Positions 33,338-41,788 of a stretch of DNA of 64,000 nucleotides are shown piece after piece (position 1 is the stretch's first letter; each line of letters starts with the position of its first letter). The DNA is from Variovorax paradoxus (GTDB lineage: Bacteria > Pseudomonadota > Gammaproteobacteria > Burkholderiales > Burkholderiaceae_C). The position numbers and the translations under genes were made by a program. Below the pieces are notes generated by a model that saw only the letters and a program-made list of their open reading frames with translations, was not told the DNA's origin and did not search any database. The DNA is taken from contig NZ_LR743507.1 in assembly GCF_902712855.1 (NCBI RefSeq), forward strand, positions 854,001-918,000, read 5' to 3'.

Positions 33338-34330
33338 ATGAGCGGTCTCGGAGGCCTCAACAAATCGGCGCACGGCGTGGTCGTCGGGCTGGTGCAACTG
33401 CAGTTGCCGGACGTGAAGACGCCGGCCGACCTGGCCGCGCAGACGCGGCGCATCTGCGAGCTGGTGGGCAAGGCGCGCCGCAACCAGGGCTCGATGGACC
33501 TGGTCGTGTTCCCGGAGTACGCGCTGCACGGCCTCTCGATGGACACCAACCCCGAGATCATGTGCACGCTCGACGGACCCGAGGTGGCCGCCTTCAGGCA
33601 AGCCTGCGTCGAGCACCGCATCTGGGGCTGCTTCTCGATCATGGAAGCCAACCCCGGCGGCAATCCGTACAACAGCGGGCTCATCGTCGACGACTGCGGC
33701 GCCATCAGGCTCTACTACCGCAAGCTGCATCCGTGGGTGCCGGTCGAGCCCTGGGAGCCGGGCAACCTCGGCGTGCCGGTGTGCGAGGGCCCCAACGGCA
33801 GCACGCTGTCGCTCATCATCTGCCACGACGGCATGTTCCCCGAGATGGCGCGCGAAGCGGCGTACAAGGGCGCGGACATCATCCTGCGCACGGCCGGCTA
33901 CACCGCGCCGATCCGCCACGCCTGGAAGGTCACCAACCAGGCCAACGCCTTCTGCAACCTCGCTTACACCGCGAGCGTGTGCCTGTGCGGCAGCGACGGC
34001 ACCTTCGACTCGATGGGCGAGGGCATGTTCTGCCACTTCGACGGCACGGTGATGGTCGAGGGCGGCGGGCGCGCCGACGAGATCATCACCGCCGAGCTGC
34101 GGCCCGACCTCGTGCGCGAGGCGCGCACCGGCTGGGGCGTGGAGAACAACATCTACCAGCTTTACCACCGCGGCTACGTCGCGGTGAAGGGCGGCGCGCA
34201 GGACTGCCCCTACACCTACATGCGCGACATGGCCGCCGGCACCTACAGGCTGCCGTGGAGCGCCGACGTGAAGGTGACCGACGGCAGCTCCTGCGGCTTC
34301 GCGCCGCCCGAACGCAACTACGCCGGATGA
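33338..34330 (+). CDS. amiF: Formamidase
   Basis: A 330-residue nitrilase-superfamily formamidase (formamide to formate and NH3). The opening MSGLGGLNKSAHGVVVGLVQ and the block YALHGLSMDTNPEIMCTLDG are characteristic of AmiF. Catalytic Glu-Lys-Cys triad: E60 (VVFPE), K129 (YYRKLHPW) and C162 (IICHDGM). Length fits AmiF (about 334). In this operon it may act on formamide from another ureide or purine branch, or on a related small amide; cytoplasmic. Confidence 0.92.
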   Translation: MSGLGGLNKSAHGVVVGLVQLQLPDVKTPADLAAQTRRICELVGKARRNQGSMDLVVFPEYALHGLSMDTNPEIMCTLDGPEVAAFRQACVEHRIWGCFSIMEANPGGNPYNSGLIVDDCGAIRLYYRKLHPWVPVEPWEPGNLGVPVCEGPNGSTLSLIICHDGMFPEMAREAAYKGADIILRTAGYTAPIRHAWKVTNQANAFCNLAYTASVCLCGSDGTFDSMGEGMFCHFDGTVMVEGGGRADEIITAELRPDLVREARTGWGVENNIYQLYHRGYVAVKGGAQDCPYTYMRDMAAGTYRLPWSADVKVTDGSSCGFAPPERNYAG

Positions 34331-34337
34331 ACGCGCC

Positions 34338-35054
34338 ATGACCACGACGACCCCTGCCAGCACCACCGTACGCCACGTGGCGGCCGAGCCCTATGCATGG
34401 CCCTACAACGGCGCGCTGCGCCCCGACAACACCGCGCTGGTCGTGATCGACATGCAGACCGACTTCTGCGGCAAGGGCGGCTATGTCGACGTGATGGGCT
34501 ACGACCTGTCGCTGGTGCAGGCGCCGATCGAGCCGATCGCGCGCACGCTCGCGGCGCTGCGTCCGCTGGGCTATCACATCATCCACACGCGCGAGGGCCA
34601 CCGGCCCGACCTGGGCGACCTGCCGGCCAACAAGCGCTGGCGTTCGCGGCAGATCGGCGCGAACGGCGTGGGCATCGGCGACGACGGGCCGTGCGGGCGC
34701 ATCCTGGTGCGCGGCGAGCCGGGCTGGCAGATCATTCCGGAGCTGGCCCCGCTGCCCGGCGAGGTGGTGATCGACAAGCCGGGCAAGGGTTCGTTCTATG
34801 CAACGGACCTGGAGCTCATCCTGCGCACGCGCGGCATCGAGAACCTGATCCTGGCGGGCATCACCACCGACGTGTGCGTGCACACCACGATGCGCGATGC
34901 GAACGACCGCGGGTTCGAATGCCTGCTGCTGTCCGACTGCACGGCGGCCACGGACCGCGGCAACCACCTGGCGGCGTTGAAGATGATCACCATGCAAGGC
35001 GGCGTGTTCGGTGCGCACGCCACCTCGACGGCCCTGCTGGCCGCGCTGGGTTGA
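34338..35054 (+). CDS. biuH: Biuret hydrolase-like cysteine hydrolase
   Basis: A 238-residue isochorismatase-like hydrolase strongly resembling BiuH of Rhizobium and Herbaspirillum, which cleaves biuret to allophanate and NH3. The catalytic Asp-Lys-Cys set is visible as D38 (VVIDMQTDFCGKGGYVD), K147 (VIDKPGKGSF) and C180 (GITTDVCVHTTM). The N-terminal YAWPYNGALRPDNTALVVID and the RPDLGDLPANKRWRS block are as I recall for BiuH. Its product, allophanate, is the substrate of the operon's first gene. It follows amiF by 7 bp. Confidence 0.85.
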   Translation: MTTTTPASTTVRHVAAEPYAWPYNGALRPDNTALVVIDMQTDFCGKGGYVDVMGYDLSLVQAPIEPIARTLAALRPLGYHIIHTREGHRPDLGDLPANKRWRSRQIGANGVGIGDDGPCGRILVRGEPGWQIIPELAPLPGEVVIDKPGKGSFYATDLELILRTRGIENLILAGITTDVCVHTTMRDANDRGFECLLLSDCTAATDRGNHLAALKMITMQGGVFGAHATSTALLAALG

Positions 35055-35059
35055 ACGCC

Positions 35060-36652
35060 ATGGGCGCCATGTCTCCTCACGCCATCGGTGGCCTGCCCGC
35101 GGGCAGCGGCGCGCTCGCGCTCGACACCTACCAGCTCACCAAGCGCTTCGGCGCCTTCACCGCGATGGACCGCGTGACACTGCGCGTCGAACCCGGCACG
35201 GTGCACGCGCTGCTGGGCGAGAACGGGGCGGGCAAGAGCACGCTGGTGAAGTGCGTGGCCGGCTTCCAGCGCGCGGAGGAGGGCAGCATCCTGATCGATG
35301 GGCGCGAGCAGGACATCGCCAACCCCATCGTCGCGCGCGCGCTCGGCATCGGCATGGTGTACCAGCACTTCACGCTCGCGCCGGGCATGACGGTGGCCGA
35401 GAACCTGCTGCTCGCGGGCGGCAAGACGCCCGCGCTGATCGACTGGAAAGCCAAGCGCGCGGAGCTCAAGGCATTCCTGGCGACCACGCCGTTCAGCCTC
35501 GACCTCGACGTGCGCCCGTCGGAACTGGCTGCCGGCGAGAAGCAGAAGCTCGAGCTGCTGAAGCAGCTCTACCTGAAGCCGCGCCTGCTGATCCTCGACG
35601 AGCCCACTTCGGTGCTCACGCCGCAGGAGGCCGACGAGGTGCTGGGCCATGTGCGCGAGTTCGCGCGCAGCGGGCTGTGCACCGTGCTGATCATCACGCA
35701 CAAGTTCCGCGAGGTGATGGCCTATGCCGACAGCGTGACGGTGCTGCGCCGCGGCAAGGCGGTGCACCATTGCCGCGTGGCCGACACGAGCCCGACGCAA
35801 CTGGCGCAAGCCATGATGGGCGGGGAACAGGCGGCGGCGCCTCCGCAGGCCGCGGCCCGCAGGAAACCCCTGCCTGCCGATGCGCCGGTCGCGCTGAAGG
35901 TCGACGGCCTGAAGGCGCAGGGCGACCGCGGCACGCTGGCTCTGCACGGCCTCAGCCTGTCGGTGCGCGCCGGCGAGGTTCTCGGCGTGGCGGGCGTCTC
36001 CGGCAACGGGCAGCGCGAACTGGTCGAGGCGCTCGTGGGCCAGCGCCCGCGCCTTGCGGGGCAGGTCACGGTCATGGGGCGGCCCTACGGCGCACAGCGC
36101 GCGGAGAACCGCATGCTCAAGGTGCGCAGCCTGCCCGAGGAACCGTTGCGCAACGCCTGTGTAGGCGACCTCAGCGTGGCGGAGAACATGGCGCTGCGCG
36201 ATTTCGACCAGCCGCCGCTGTCGCGCGGCGGCGTGCTGCGCTTTTCGCGATGGCGCAGCCGGGCGCGCGAATGGATCGCCGAGTACGGCGTGAAGACGCA
36301 GGGCGAGGGTGCGCCGATCCGCAGCCTGTCGGGCGGCAACGTGCAGCGCGCGGTGCTGGCACGCGAACTGGCGGGAGACATCAACGTGCTGATCGCGGCG
36401 AACCCGGTGTTCGGCCTCGACTTCGCAGCGGTGGCCGAGATCCACTCGCGCATCGTGCAGGTGCGGGAGAAGGGCGGCGCGGTGCTGCTGGTCAGCGAAG
36501 ACCTCGACGAACTGCTGGAGCTCGCCGACCGCATCGTGGTCATGAGCGAAGGACAGGTCGTGTTCGAGACCCCGGCCGCGGGCGCCGAGCGGCACGTGAT
36601 CGGCGCCCACATGGGCGGCGGGCATCACGAGCCCGCGAAGGAGGCCGCATGA
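35060..36652 (+). CDS. ABC transporter ATP-binding protein (BMP/nucleoside-type, tandem ATPase)
   Basis: A 530-residue protein with two fused ABC domains, serving the two BMP-type permeases. N-half: Walker A GENGAGKST near 55, ELAAGEKQKLELLKQL in place of the signature, and Walker B LLILDEPTSVL. C-half: VSGNGQRELVEALVG (degenerate Walker A), signature LSGGNVQRAVLAREL, and ANPVFGLDF in the Walker B area, all usual for this family. Starts 5 bp after biuH; its stop overlaps the next gene by 4 bp. An alternative ATG lies 9 bp downstream. Confidence 0.92.
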   Translation: MGAMSPHAIGGLPAGSGALALDTYQLTKRFGAFTAMDRVTLRVEPGTVHALLGENGAGKSTLVKCVAGFQRAEEGSILIDGREQDIANPIVARALGIGMVYQHFTLAPGMTVAENLLLAGGKTPALIDWKAKRAELKAFLATTPFSLDLDVRPSELAAGEKQKLELLKQLYLKPRLLILDEPTSVLTPQEADEVLGHVREFARSGLCTVLIITHKFREVMAYADSVTVLRRGKAVHHCRVADTSPTQLAQAMMGGEQAAAPPQAAARRKPLPADAPVALKVDGLKAQGDRGTLALHGLSLSVRAGEVLGVAGVSGNGQRELVEALVGQRPRLAGQVTVMGRPYGAQRAENRMLKVRSLPEEPLRNACVGDLSVAENMALRDFDQPPLSRGGVLRFSRWRSRAREWIAEYGVKTQGEGAPIRSLSGGNVQRAVLARELAGDINVLIAANPVFGLDFAAVAEIHSRIVQVREKGGAVLLVSEDLDELLELADRIVVMSEGQVVFETPAAGAERHVIGAHMGGGHHEPAKEAA

Positions 36653-37362
36653 ACACCGGACCTGCGACGAGGCAACCGGCGAGCCGCACCCTGCGCATCG
36701 AACGAGCCCTGCCGTTTCCCTACGAATTCGATATCGCCCGCACGGCGCTGGTGCTCATCGACATGCAGCGCGACTTCATCGAGCCCGGCGGCTTCGGCGA
36801 GACGCTGGGCAACGACGTGTCGCTGCTCGAAGCGATCGTGCCCGCGACCCGGCGGGCGCTCCATGCATGGCGGCAGGCCGGCGGGTTGGTGGTGCACACG
36901 CGCGAGGCGCACCTCGCCGACCTCTCCGACTGTCCGCCCGCCAAGCGCAACCGCGGCAACCCCACGCTGCGCATCGGGGACGAAGGCCCGATGGGCCGCA
37001 TCCTCGTGGCGGGCGAGCCGGGCAACCGGATCATCGATGCGCTCGCACCCTTGGATGGCGAGATCGTCATCGACAAGCCGGGCAAGGGCGCCTTCTATGC
37101 GACAGGCCTGCACGAACGGCTGCAGCAGCGCGGCATCACGCACCTGCTGTTCGGCGGCGTGACCACCGAGGTGTGCGTGCAGACCAGCATGCGCGAAGCC
37201 AACGACCGCGGCTACGACGGCCTGCTGCTCGAGGATTGCACCGAGAGCTACTTCCCGGCCTTCAAGGCCGCCACGCTCGACATGGTGCGCGCGCAGGGCG
37301 GCATCGTCGGCTGGACCGCGCCGAGCACCGAGCTGCTGGCTGTGCTGCACAGGCCCTCATGA
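36649..37362 (+). CDS. Second isochorismatase-like cysteine hydrolase (ureide amidase candidate)
   Basis: A 237-residue paralogue of the preceding biuret hydrolase-like protein, with the same catalytic set D38 (LVLIDMQRDF), K143 (VIDKPGKGAF) and C176 (VTTEVCVQTS). The substrate-facing segments differ: FPYEFDIARTALVLID and GGFGETLGNDVSLLE replace the BiuH-type blocks. Known relatives include triuret hydrolase (TrtA), which is genetically linked to biuH and makes carboxybiuret, and ureidoacrylate amidohydrolase (RutB). Triuret is an attractive substrate because atzE and atzG are in the operon, but this is not proven. Overlaps both neighbours by 4 bp. Confidence 0.8.
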   Translation: MNTGPATRQPASRTLRIERALPFPYEFDIARTALVLIDMQRDFIEPGGFGETLGNDVSLLEAIVPATRRALHAWRQAGGLVVHTREAHLADLSDCPPAKRNRGNPTLRIGDEGPMGRILVAGEPGNRIIDALAPLDGEIVIDKPGKGAFYATGLHERLQQRGITHLLFGGVTTEVCVQTSMREANDRGYDGLLLEDCTESYFPAFKAATLDMVRAQGGIVGWTAPSTELLAVLHRPS

Positions 37363-38141
37363 CTGCGGTGCCTGCGACTACCATTCCTCCCGTGTCCACC
37401 GTCCGACCCCGTCCCGAAGCTTCCGTGCCCGCCGCTGCCGCATCCACCGACGCGGCAGTCTTCCGCACGCGGGCCGACGAGGTGTACGCGCAGCTCAAGC
37501 GCGACGTGGCCGAGTTCATCCTCGTGCCGGGCGACCGCTTCACCGAGAACGAGATCAGCGACCGGCTCGGCGTGTCCCGCACACCGGTGCGCCAGGCGCT
37601 GTTCCGGCTGCAGCAGGAGGGGTTCGTCGAGGTGCTGTTCCGCAGCGGCTGGCGCGTGCTGCCCTTCGACTTCGAGCAGTTCGAGCAGCTCTACGACCTG
37701 CGCATGGTGCTGGAGACCACCGCCGTGCACCGGCTGTGCGAGACCGATCGCCACATCGATCGCCGCCTGATCGACACGCTGGCCGACATCTGGCTGGTGC
37801 CCGCTGCGCAGCGCAGCGGCGACATGGCACAGGTGGCGAAGTGGGACGAGGCCTTCCACTGCGCGCTGGTGGCCGCGGCCGGCAATGCCGAGATGGCCCG
37901 CGTGCATGGCGACGTGACCGACCGCATCCGCATCATCCGCCGGCTCGACTTCACCAAGCAGCCGCGCATCGACGCCACCTACGACGAGCATGCAAAGATC
38001 CTGAAGGCGGTGCGCGCCAATCGCGGCGACCAGGCGGCGATGCTGCTGCGCGCGCACATCGAGACCAGCCAGGCCGAGGTGCGCAAGATCACGCTGCACC
38101 AGGTGCATCTTGCGCGGCACGCGGGGAAGACGCCGCGCTGA
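37359..38141 (+). CDS. GntR-family transcriptional regulator (FCD-type)
   Basis: A 260-residue regulator with a winged helix-turn-helix at about 45-110 (YAQLKRDVAEFILVPGDRFT, LGVSRTPVRQALFRLQQEG) and a C-terminal helical ligand-binding domain of FCD type (YDLRMVLETTAVHRL, WDEAFHCALVAAAGNAEMAR, DEHAKIL). It has a low-complexity Ala/Pro-rich N-terminus of about 40 residues. Last gene of the ureide operon, translationally coupled (ATGA) to the hydrolase before it, so it is likely an autoregulated sensor. A fitting palindrome lies at 23226-23239. Confidence 0.92.
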   Translation: MTAVPATTIPPVSTVRPRPEASVPAAAASTDAAVFRTRADEVYAQLKRDVAEFILVPGDRFTENEISDRLGVSRTPVRQALFRLQQEGFVEVLFRSGWRVLPFDFEQFEQLYDLRMVLETTAVHRLCETDRHIDRRLIDTLADIWLVPAAQRSGDMAQVAKWDEAFHCALVAAAGNAEMARVHGDVTDRIRIIRRLDFTKQPRIDATYDEHAKILKAVRANRGDQAAMLLRAHIETSQAEVRKITLHQVHLARHAGKTPR

Positions 38142-38147
38142 GAGGGG

Positions 38148-38505
38148 TGTTGCTCCTTCCCTTCCGGGAGGAAAGGCTGGGATGGGGGCTCTCGGCTTTC
38201 GCGAAAGCGCAGCCTGTTCATGAGCCGCTGGCCCTCACCCTAGCCCTCTCCCGCAAGCGGGAGAGGGGACAACGCGGGGCGTTGGCCTTTGCAAGCGCAG
38301 CAGTCGGCTCAACGGCCGCTTGCCCCCACCCCGGCCCTCCCCCGGAAGGGGAGGGAGAAAGACAAAGGCAGCCGCTCCCGGGTATTGCTCCTTCCCCCTT
38401 TGGGGGAAGGCTGGGATGGGGGCTCTCGGCCGTCGCGAAAGCACAGCCTTTTCAAAGGCCGCTTGCCCCCACCTCAACCCTCCCCAGCAGGGAAGGGAAA
38501 GAAGC
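38148..38505. repeat. Family B repeat cluster, locus 2 (fills a 370-bp gene-free gap)
   Basis: The gap holds several repeat modules and no gene. Two direct copies of TGCTCCTTCC...AGGCTGGGATGGGGGCTCTC followed by TCGCGAAAGC-CAGCCT begin at about 38150 and 38385. CTCTCCCGCAAGCGGGAGAG (38245-38264) and CCCTCCCCCGGAAGGGGAGG (38335-38354) are hairpins. GGCCGCTTGCCCCCACC occurs twice (38312-38330 and 38458-38472 regions). The modules separate the ureide operon from the convergent Bug gene and may end both transcripts. Confidence 0.85.
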
Positions 38506-38511
38506 CAAAAC

Positions 38512-39480
38512 TCAATCTGCCGTGATATTCCCGCGCTTCACCACGCCTGCCCAGCGGTCCGCATCCTTCTTCACCAGCGCGCCGAAGTCGGCCGGCGTCG
38601 AGCTCGCCGGCACCATGCCCTGCGACTCGAACGACTTCGCCACCTCGGGCTGCTTCAGCACCTTCGCGATCTCGGTATTCAGTCGCTTCACCACGTCCGG
38701 CGGCGTGCCCTTCGGCGCGAGCACGCCGTACCACATGTCGACGTTGTCGGCGGTCACGCCCGCCTCGGCCAGGGTGGGCACGTCGGGCAACTGGGGCAGG
38801 CGCTTGCCGCTGCCGGTGGCGATGGCCTTGAGCTTGCCGGCCTGGATGTGCTGCAGCGCCACGTGCACCGGCAGGAACATGTAGTCGATGCGCCCGCCCA
38901 GCAGGTCGGTCACCGCGCCCGCGGTGCCCTTGTACGGCACGTGCAGCATCTCGGTGCCGGTGCCCTGCATCAGCAGCGCCATCGACAGGTGGTGCGGCGT
39001 GCCGACGCCCGGCGTGGCGTAGCTCAGCCTGCCGGGCGCAGCCTTGGCCGCGGCCACCATCTGCTGCACCGAGGTGGCCTTCTGCACGTTCGGGTTGGTC
39101 ACGAGCAGCAGCGTGCCCCACGAGGTGAGCGACACCGGCGCGAAATCGTTGACCGGGTCGTAGCTCAGCGTCTTGTAGAGGCTGCGGTTCATCACCAGCG
39201 TGTTGACCTGCACCATCAGCGTGTAGCCGTCGGGCTTGGCGCGCGCCACGCGTTCGCTGCCGATGTTGCCGCTCGCGCCGGCGATGTTCTCCACGATCAC
39301 CGGCTGGCCCAGCAGCGCCGGCAGGCGCGCGGAAAGCTGGCGAGCCACCAGGTCGATGCCGGTGCCCGGCGTGTAGGGCACCACCAGCGTGATCGGCTGG
39401 TCGGGCCAGGCGTGCGCTGCGGTGGCGAGACCGGCCGCGGTGAGCAGGGTGGCGAAAGTCTTCTTGATCAATGAACGCAT
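38512..39480 (-). CDS. Bug/TctC-family periplasmic binding protein
   Basis: A 322-residue tripartite-tricarboxylate-transporter-type solute receptor: signal peptide MRSLIKKTFATLLTAAGLAT ending at AHA, then WPDQPITLVVPYTPGTGIDL, GNIGSERVARAKPDGYTLM and YKGTAGAVTDLLGGRIDYM. The GGAGG Shine-Dalgarno is 8 nt before the ATG at 39480 but only 1 nt before the earlier ATG at 39486, which decides the start. No TctA/TctB membrane genes are adjacent. It follows a flavin monooxygenase gene and may bind the aromatic acid that enzyme uses (inference). Confidence 0.92.
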   Translation of the reverse strand: MRSLIKKTFATLLTAAGLATAAHAWPDQPITLVVPYTPGTGIDLVARQLSARLPALLGQPVIVENIAGASGNIGSERVARAKPDGYTLMVQVNTLVMNRSLYKTLSYDPVNDFAPVSLTSWGTLLLVTNPNVQKATSVQQMVAAAKAAPGRLSYATPGVGTPHHLSMALLMQGTGTEMLHVPYKGTAGAVTDLLGGRIDYMFLPVHVALQHIQAGKLKAIATGSGKRLPQLPDVPTLAEAGVTADNVDMWYGVLAPKGTPPDVVKRLNTEIAKVLKQPEVAKSFESQGMVPASSTPADFGALVKKDADRWAGVVKRGNITAD

Positions 39481-39524
39481 GAACATGCCTCCGTGTTCTT
39501 GTGTGGATGTGGGAACGAATGGAT

Positions 39525-40763
39525 TCAGAGAAACGAAGGCCGGGCCTTCAGCGAGACCGGGTCGTAGCCGGCCACGCGCTTGTAGTTGTCCGAGATCGCC
39601 TGCAGCTCGGCCACGGGCACCACGTCCTCGATCTTCCCGAAGCGCTTGCCGCCCGCACGCTCGAAGACCTCGCGCAGGATGGCGTCGGGCGGATTGCTGC
39701 GGTTGGTCAGCACCACCTCGGTGGTGGCCTTGACGCGCACGCGGTCGTATTCGTCGAGCGCCGCGGTGCCCACGCCCATGGTCTTCAGCGCGCCCGCGAG
39801 GAAGCGCGCGTCGATGACGGCCTGGCCCGCGCCGTTGGAGCCGCGCGGCACCATCGGGTGCGCGGCGTCGCCCAGCAGCGTGAGGCGGCCGTGGGTCCAG
39901 CGCGGCAGCGGGTCCTGGTCGACCATCGGGTACTCGAGGATGGTGTCGGACGCACGGATCAGCGCGGGCACGTCGAGCCAGTCGAAGTGCCAGTCGGCGA
40001 AGGCCGGCAGAAAGTCTTCGAGGCGGCCGGCGCGGCTCCAGTCGCGCAGCGCGGGCTGGGGCGCGTGGATCTCCGCCACCCAGTTGACGAGCTGGTTGCC
40101 TTCGTCGTCAATGTCGTTGCGGATCGGGTAGATCACCATCTTGCCCACCGAGAGCCAGCCCGCGCGCACCATGCTGCCGCCCGAGAGGAAGGGCTTCCAG
40201 CGCGTGGTGCCGCGCCACATGTTCACGCCCGAATAGCGCGGCGCGCCCTCGTCCGGATAAAGCTGCCTGCGCAGCGCCGAGTGGATGCCGTCGCAGCCGA
40301 CCGCGACCGCGCCGCGCACCGAAGGCGCATCGGCGAAGTGCACCGTCACGCCCTCGCCGTCCTGCTCGACGGCGGTGCAGCGGCGCCCGCACACCACGCT
40401 GTCGGGACCCAGGCGCCGCAGCGTTTCCTCGTACAGCACCTTCTGCAGGTCGCCGCGGTGGATGGAGAACTGCGGCCAGTCGTAGCCCGCGTGCTGGCCG
40501 GCGGCCTCGCGGAACACCAGTTGGCCGTGCTCGGTGAAGAACACCGCTTCCTGCGTGCGCACGCCGACCTTGTCGAGCGCGTCCAGCAGGCCGAGTTCGG
40601 AGAGTTCGCGCACCGCGTGCGGCAGCAGGTTGATGCCCACGCCCAGCGGCTTCAGTTCGGGCACGGCCTCGTACACGCGGCAGGCGATGCCGGCCTGGTG
40701 CAGGCTCAGAGCGAGGGTGAGGCCGCCGATGCCGGCGCCCAGGATGATGACTTCTTTGCTCAT
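39525..40763 (-). CDS. FAD-dependent aromatic monooxygenase
   Basis: A 412-residue single-component class A flavin monooxygenase (salicylate- or 6-hydroxynicotinate-hydroxylase-like length). Seen: GAGIGG at residues 9-14, VGCDGIHSALRRQL (DG motif) and LTLLGDAAHPMVPRGSNGAGQ (GD motif and FAD ribityl contact). The LysR gene divergent 104 bp away and the downstream Bug receptor make a typical regulator, enzyme and receptor module for an aromatic acid. The exact substrate cannot be read from sequence. Confidence 0.9.
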   Translation of the reverse strand: MSKEVIILGAGIGGLTLALSLHQAGIACRVYEAVPELKPLGVGINLLPHAVRELSELGLLDALDKVGVRTQEAVFFTEHGQLVFREAAGQHAGYDWPQFSIHRGDLQKVLYEETLRRLGPDSVVCGRRCTAVEQDGEGVTVHFADAPSVRGAVAVGCDGIHSALRRQLYPDEGAPRYSGVNMWRGTTRWKPFLSGGSMVRAGWLSVGKMVIYPIRNDIDDEGNQLVNWVAEIHAPQPALRDWSRAGRLEDFLPAFADWHFDWLDVPALIRASDTILEYPMVDQDPLPRWTHGRLTLLGDAAHPMVPRGSNGAGQAVIDARFLAGALKTMGVGTAALDEYDRVRVKATTEVVLTNRSNPPDAILREVFERAGGKRFGKIEDVVPVAELQAISDNYKRVAGYDPVSLKARPSFL

Positions 40764-40867
40764 GGTGAAAACGCGCGTCGCGCTCGGGTTTCGTCTCCGG
40801 CCGCATTAGGAACGCAGTTCAACCATTTGGGAAATTTAGATGTGATATGGATTTATCATGAATTCTT

Positions 40868-41779
40868 ATGAACTTGTCGACCCGCCAGATGCGCGCCTTC
40901 CTGCACGTGGCGCGCATCGGCAACTTCACCCGCGCGGCGGAGCAGGCGCACATCACGCAGGCGGGGTTGAGCATCCTTGTGCGCGAGATGGAAAAGCAGC
41001 TGGGCTGCCGCCTCTTCGACCGCACCACGCGCGTGGTGAGCCTCACGCCGGAAGGGCGGCGGCTGCTGCCGGTGGTCGAGCGGCTGGTGACCGACCTCGA
41101 CGACGTGGCGTCCGAACTCGGTGCGGCCGGCGAGGCGGCGCGCCGCACGCTGCGCATCGCGGCCACGCCGCTGGTCTCGTCGCACCTGCTGCCGCAAGTC
41201 TTCAACAGCTTCCATGCGGCGCACCCGCAGGTGAGCCTGCGCCTGTTCGACGCCGACCTGCGCGACGTCGAGGCCATGGTGGCCGCCGGCGATGCCGACA
41301 TGGGCCTGGGCTTCTTCTTCAAGGCGGCGCCCGGACTGCAGCGCACGCCGGTCGGGCGCTTTCACCTGATGCGCGTGTCGCCGGCCGATGACGGCGATGA
41401 AGGCCGGGCGGCGGCCGTCGGCCAGGCGCCGTGGTCGGCGCTGCGCGGCGACGAACTCATCGGCCTGCCGCCGGGCAACCCGATCCAGAAGGTGATCGAC
41501 GGGCACCTGTCCACCATCGGGCTGGCCGACGCGCAGCGGCCCGCGTTCAATTTCTTCGGCACGCTGATCTCGATGGTGGAAGCCGGCTTCGGCACGGCCG
41601 TGATGCCGACCTTCGCGCTGGCGGCCTGCCGCCGCCACCGGGTGCGCACCGATGTGCTGACCAAGCCGAAGGTCGGGCTCGACTTCTACCGCATCGCCAA
41701 GCGCGGCGCGCACGAGACCGAGGCCATGCAGGCCTTCGTGGCCACGCTGGAGAAGGCGCTGCCTGCGCTGTCGCGCTGA
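40868..41779 (+). CDS. LysR-family transcriptional regulator
   Basis: A 303-residue LysR protein: helix-turn-helix MNLSTRQMRAFLHVARIGNF, then ITQAGLSILVREMEKQLG in the first 60 residues, and an effector domain from about 90 (LRIAATPLVSSHLLPQVFNS). Divergent from the flavin monooxygenase at 39525-40763. The gap between them is AT-richer than its surroundings (40830-40867), as expected for the shared promoter. Convergent with the xthA-type gene, only 9 bp apart. Confidence 0.93.
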   Translation: MNLSTRQMRAFLHVARIGNFTRAAEQAHITQAGLSILVREMEKQLGCRLFDRTTRVVSLTPEGRRLLPVVERLVTDLDDVASELGAAGEAARRTLRIAATPLVSSHLLPQVFNSFHAAHPQVSLRLFDADLRDVEAMVAAGDADMGLGFFFKAAPGLQRTPVGRFHLMRVSPADDGDEGRAAAVGQAPWSALRGDELIGLPPGNPIQKVIDGHLSTIGLADAQRPAFNFFGTLISMVEAGFGTAVMPTFALAACRRHRVRTDVLTKPKVGLDFYRIAKRGAHETEAMQAFVATLEKALPALSR

Positions 41780-41788
41780 GGAAGCCGG

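Noticed and set aside
36867..37358. N-terminal extension of the GntR regulator
   Set aside because: It lies within the preceding hydrolase gene in another frame; the ATG at 37359 overlaps the hydrolase stop in an ATGA, a normal coupling signal.
38148..38505. Possible CRISPR array
   Set aside because: The repeated units are unequal, self-palindromic, in both orientations and without uniform spacers; no cas genes are near.
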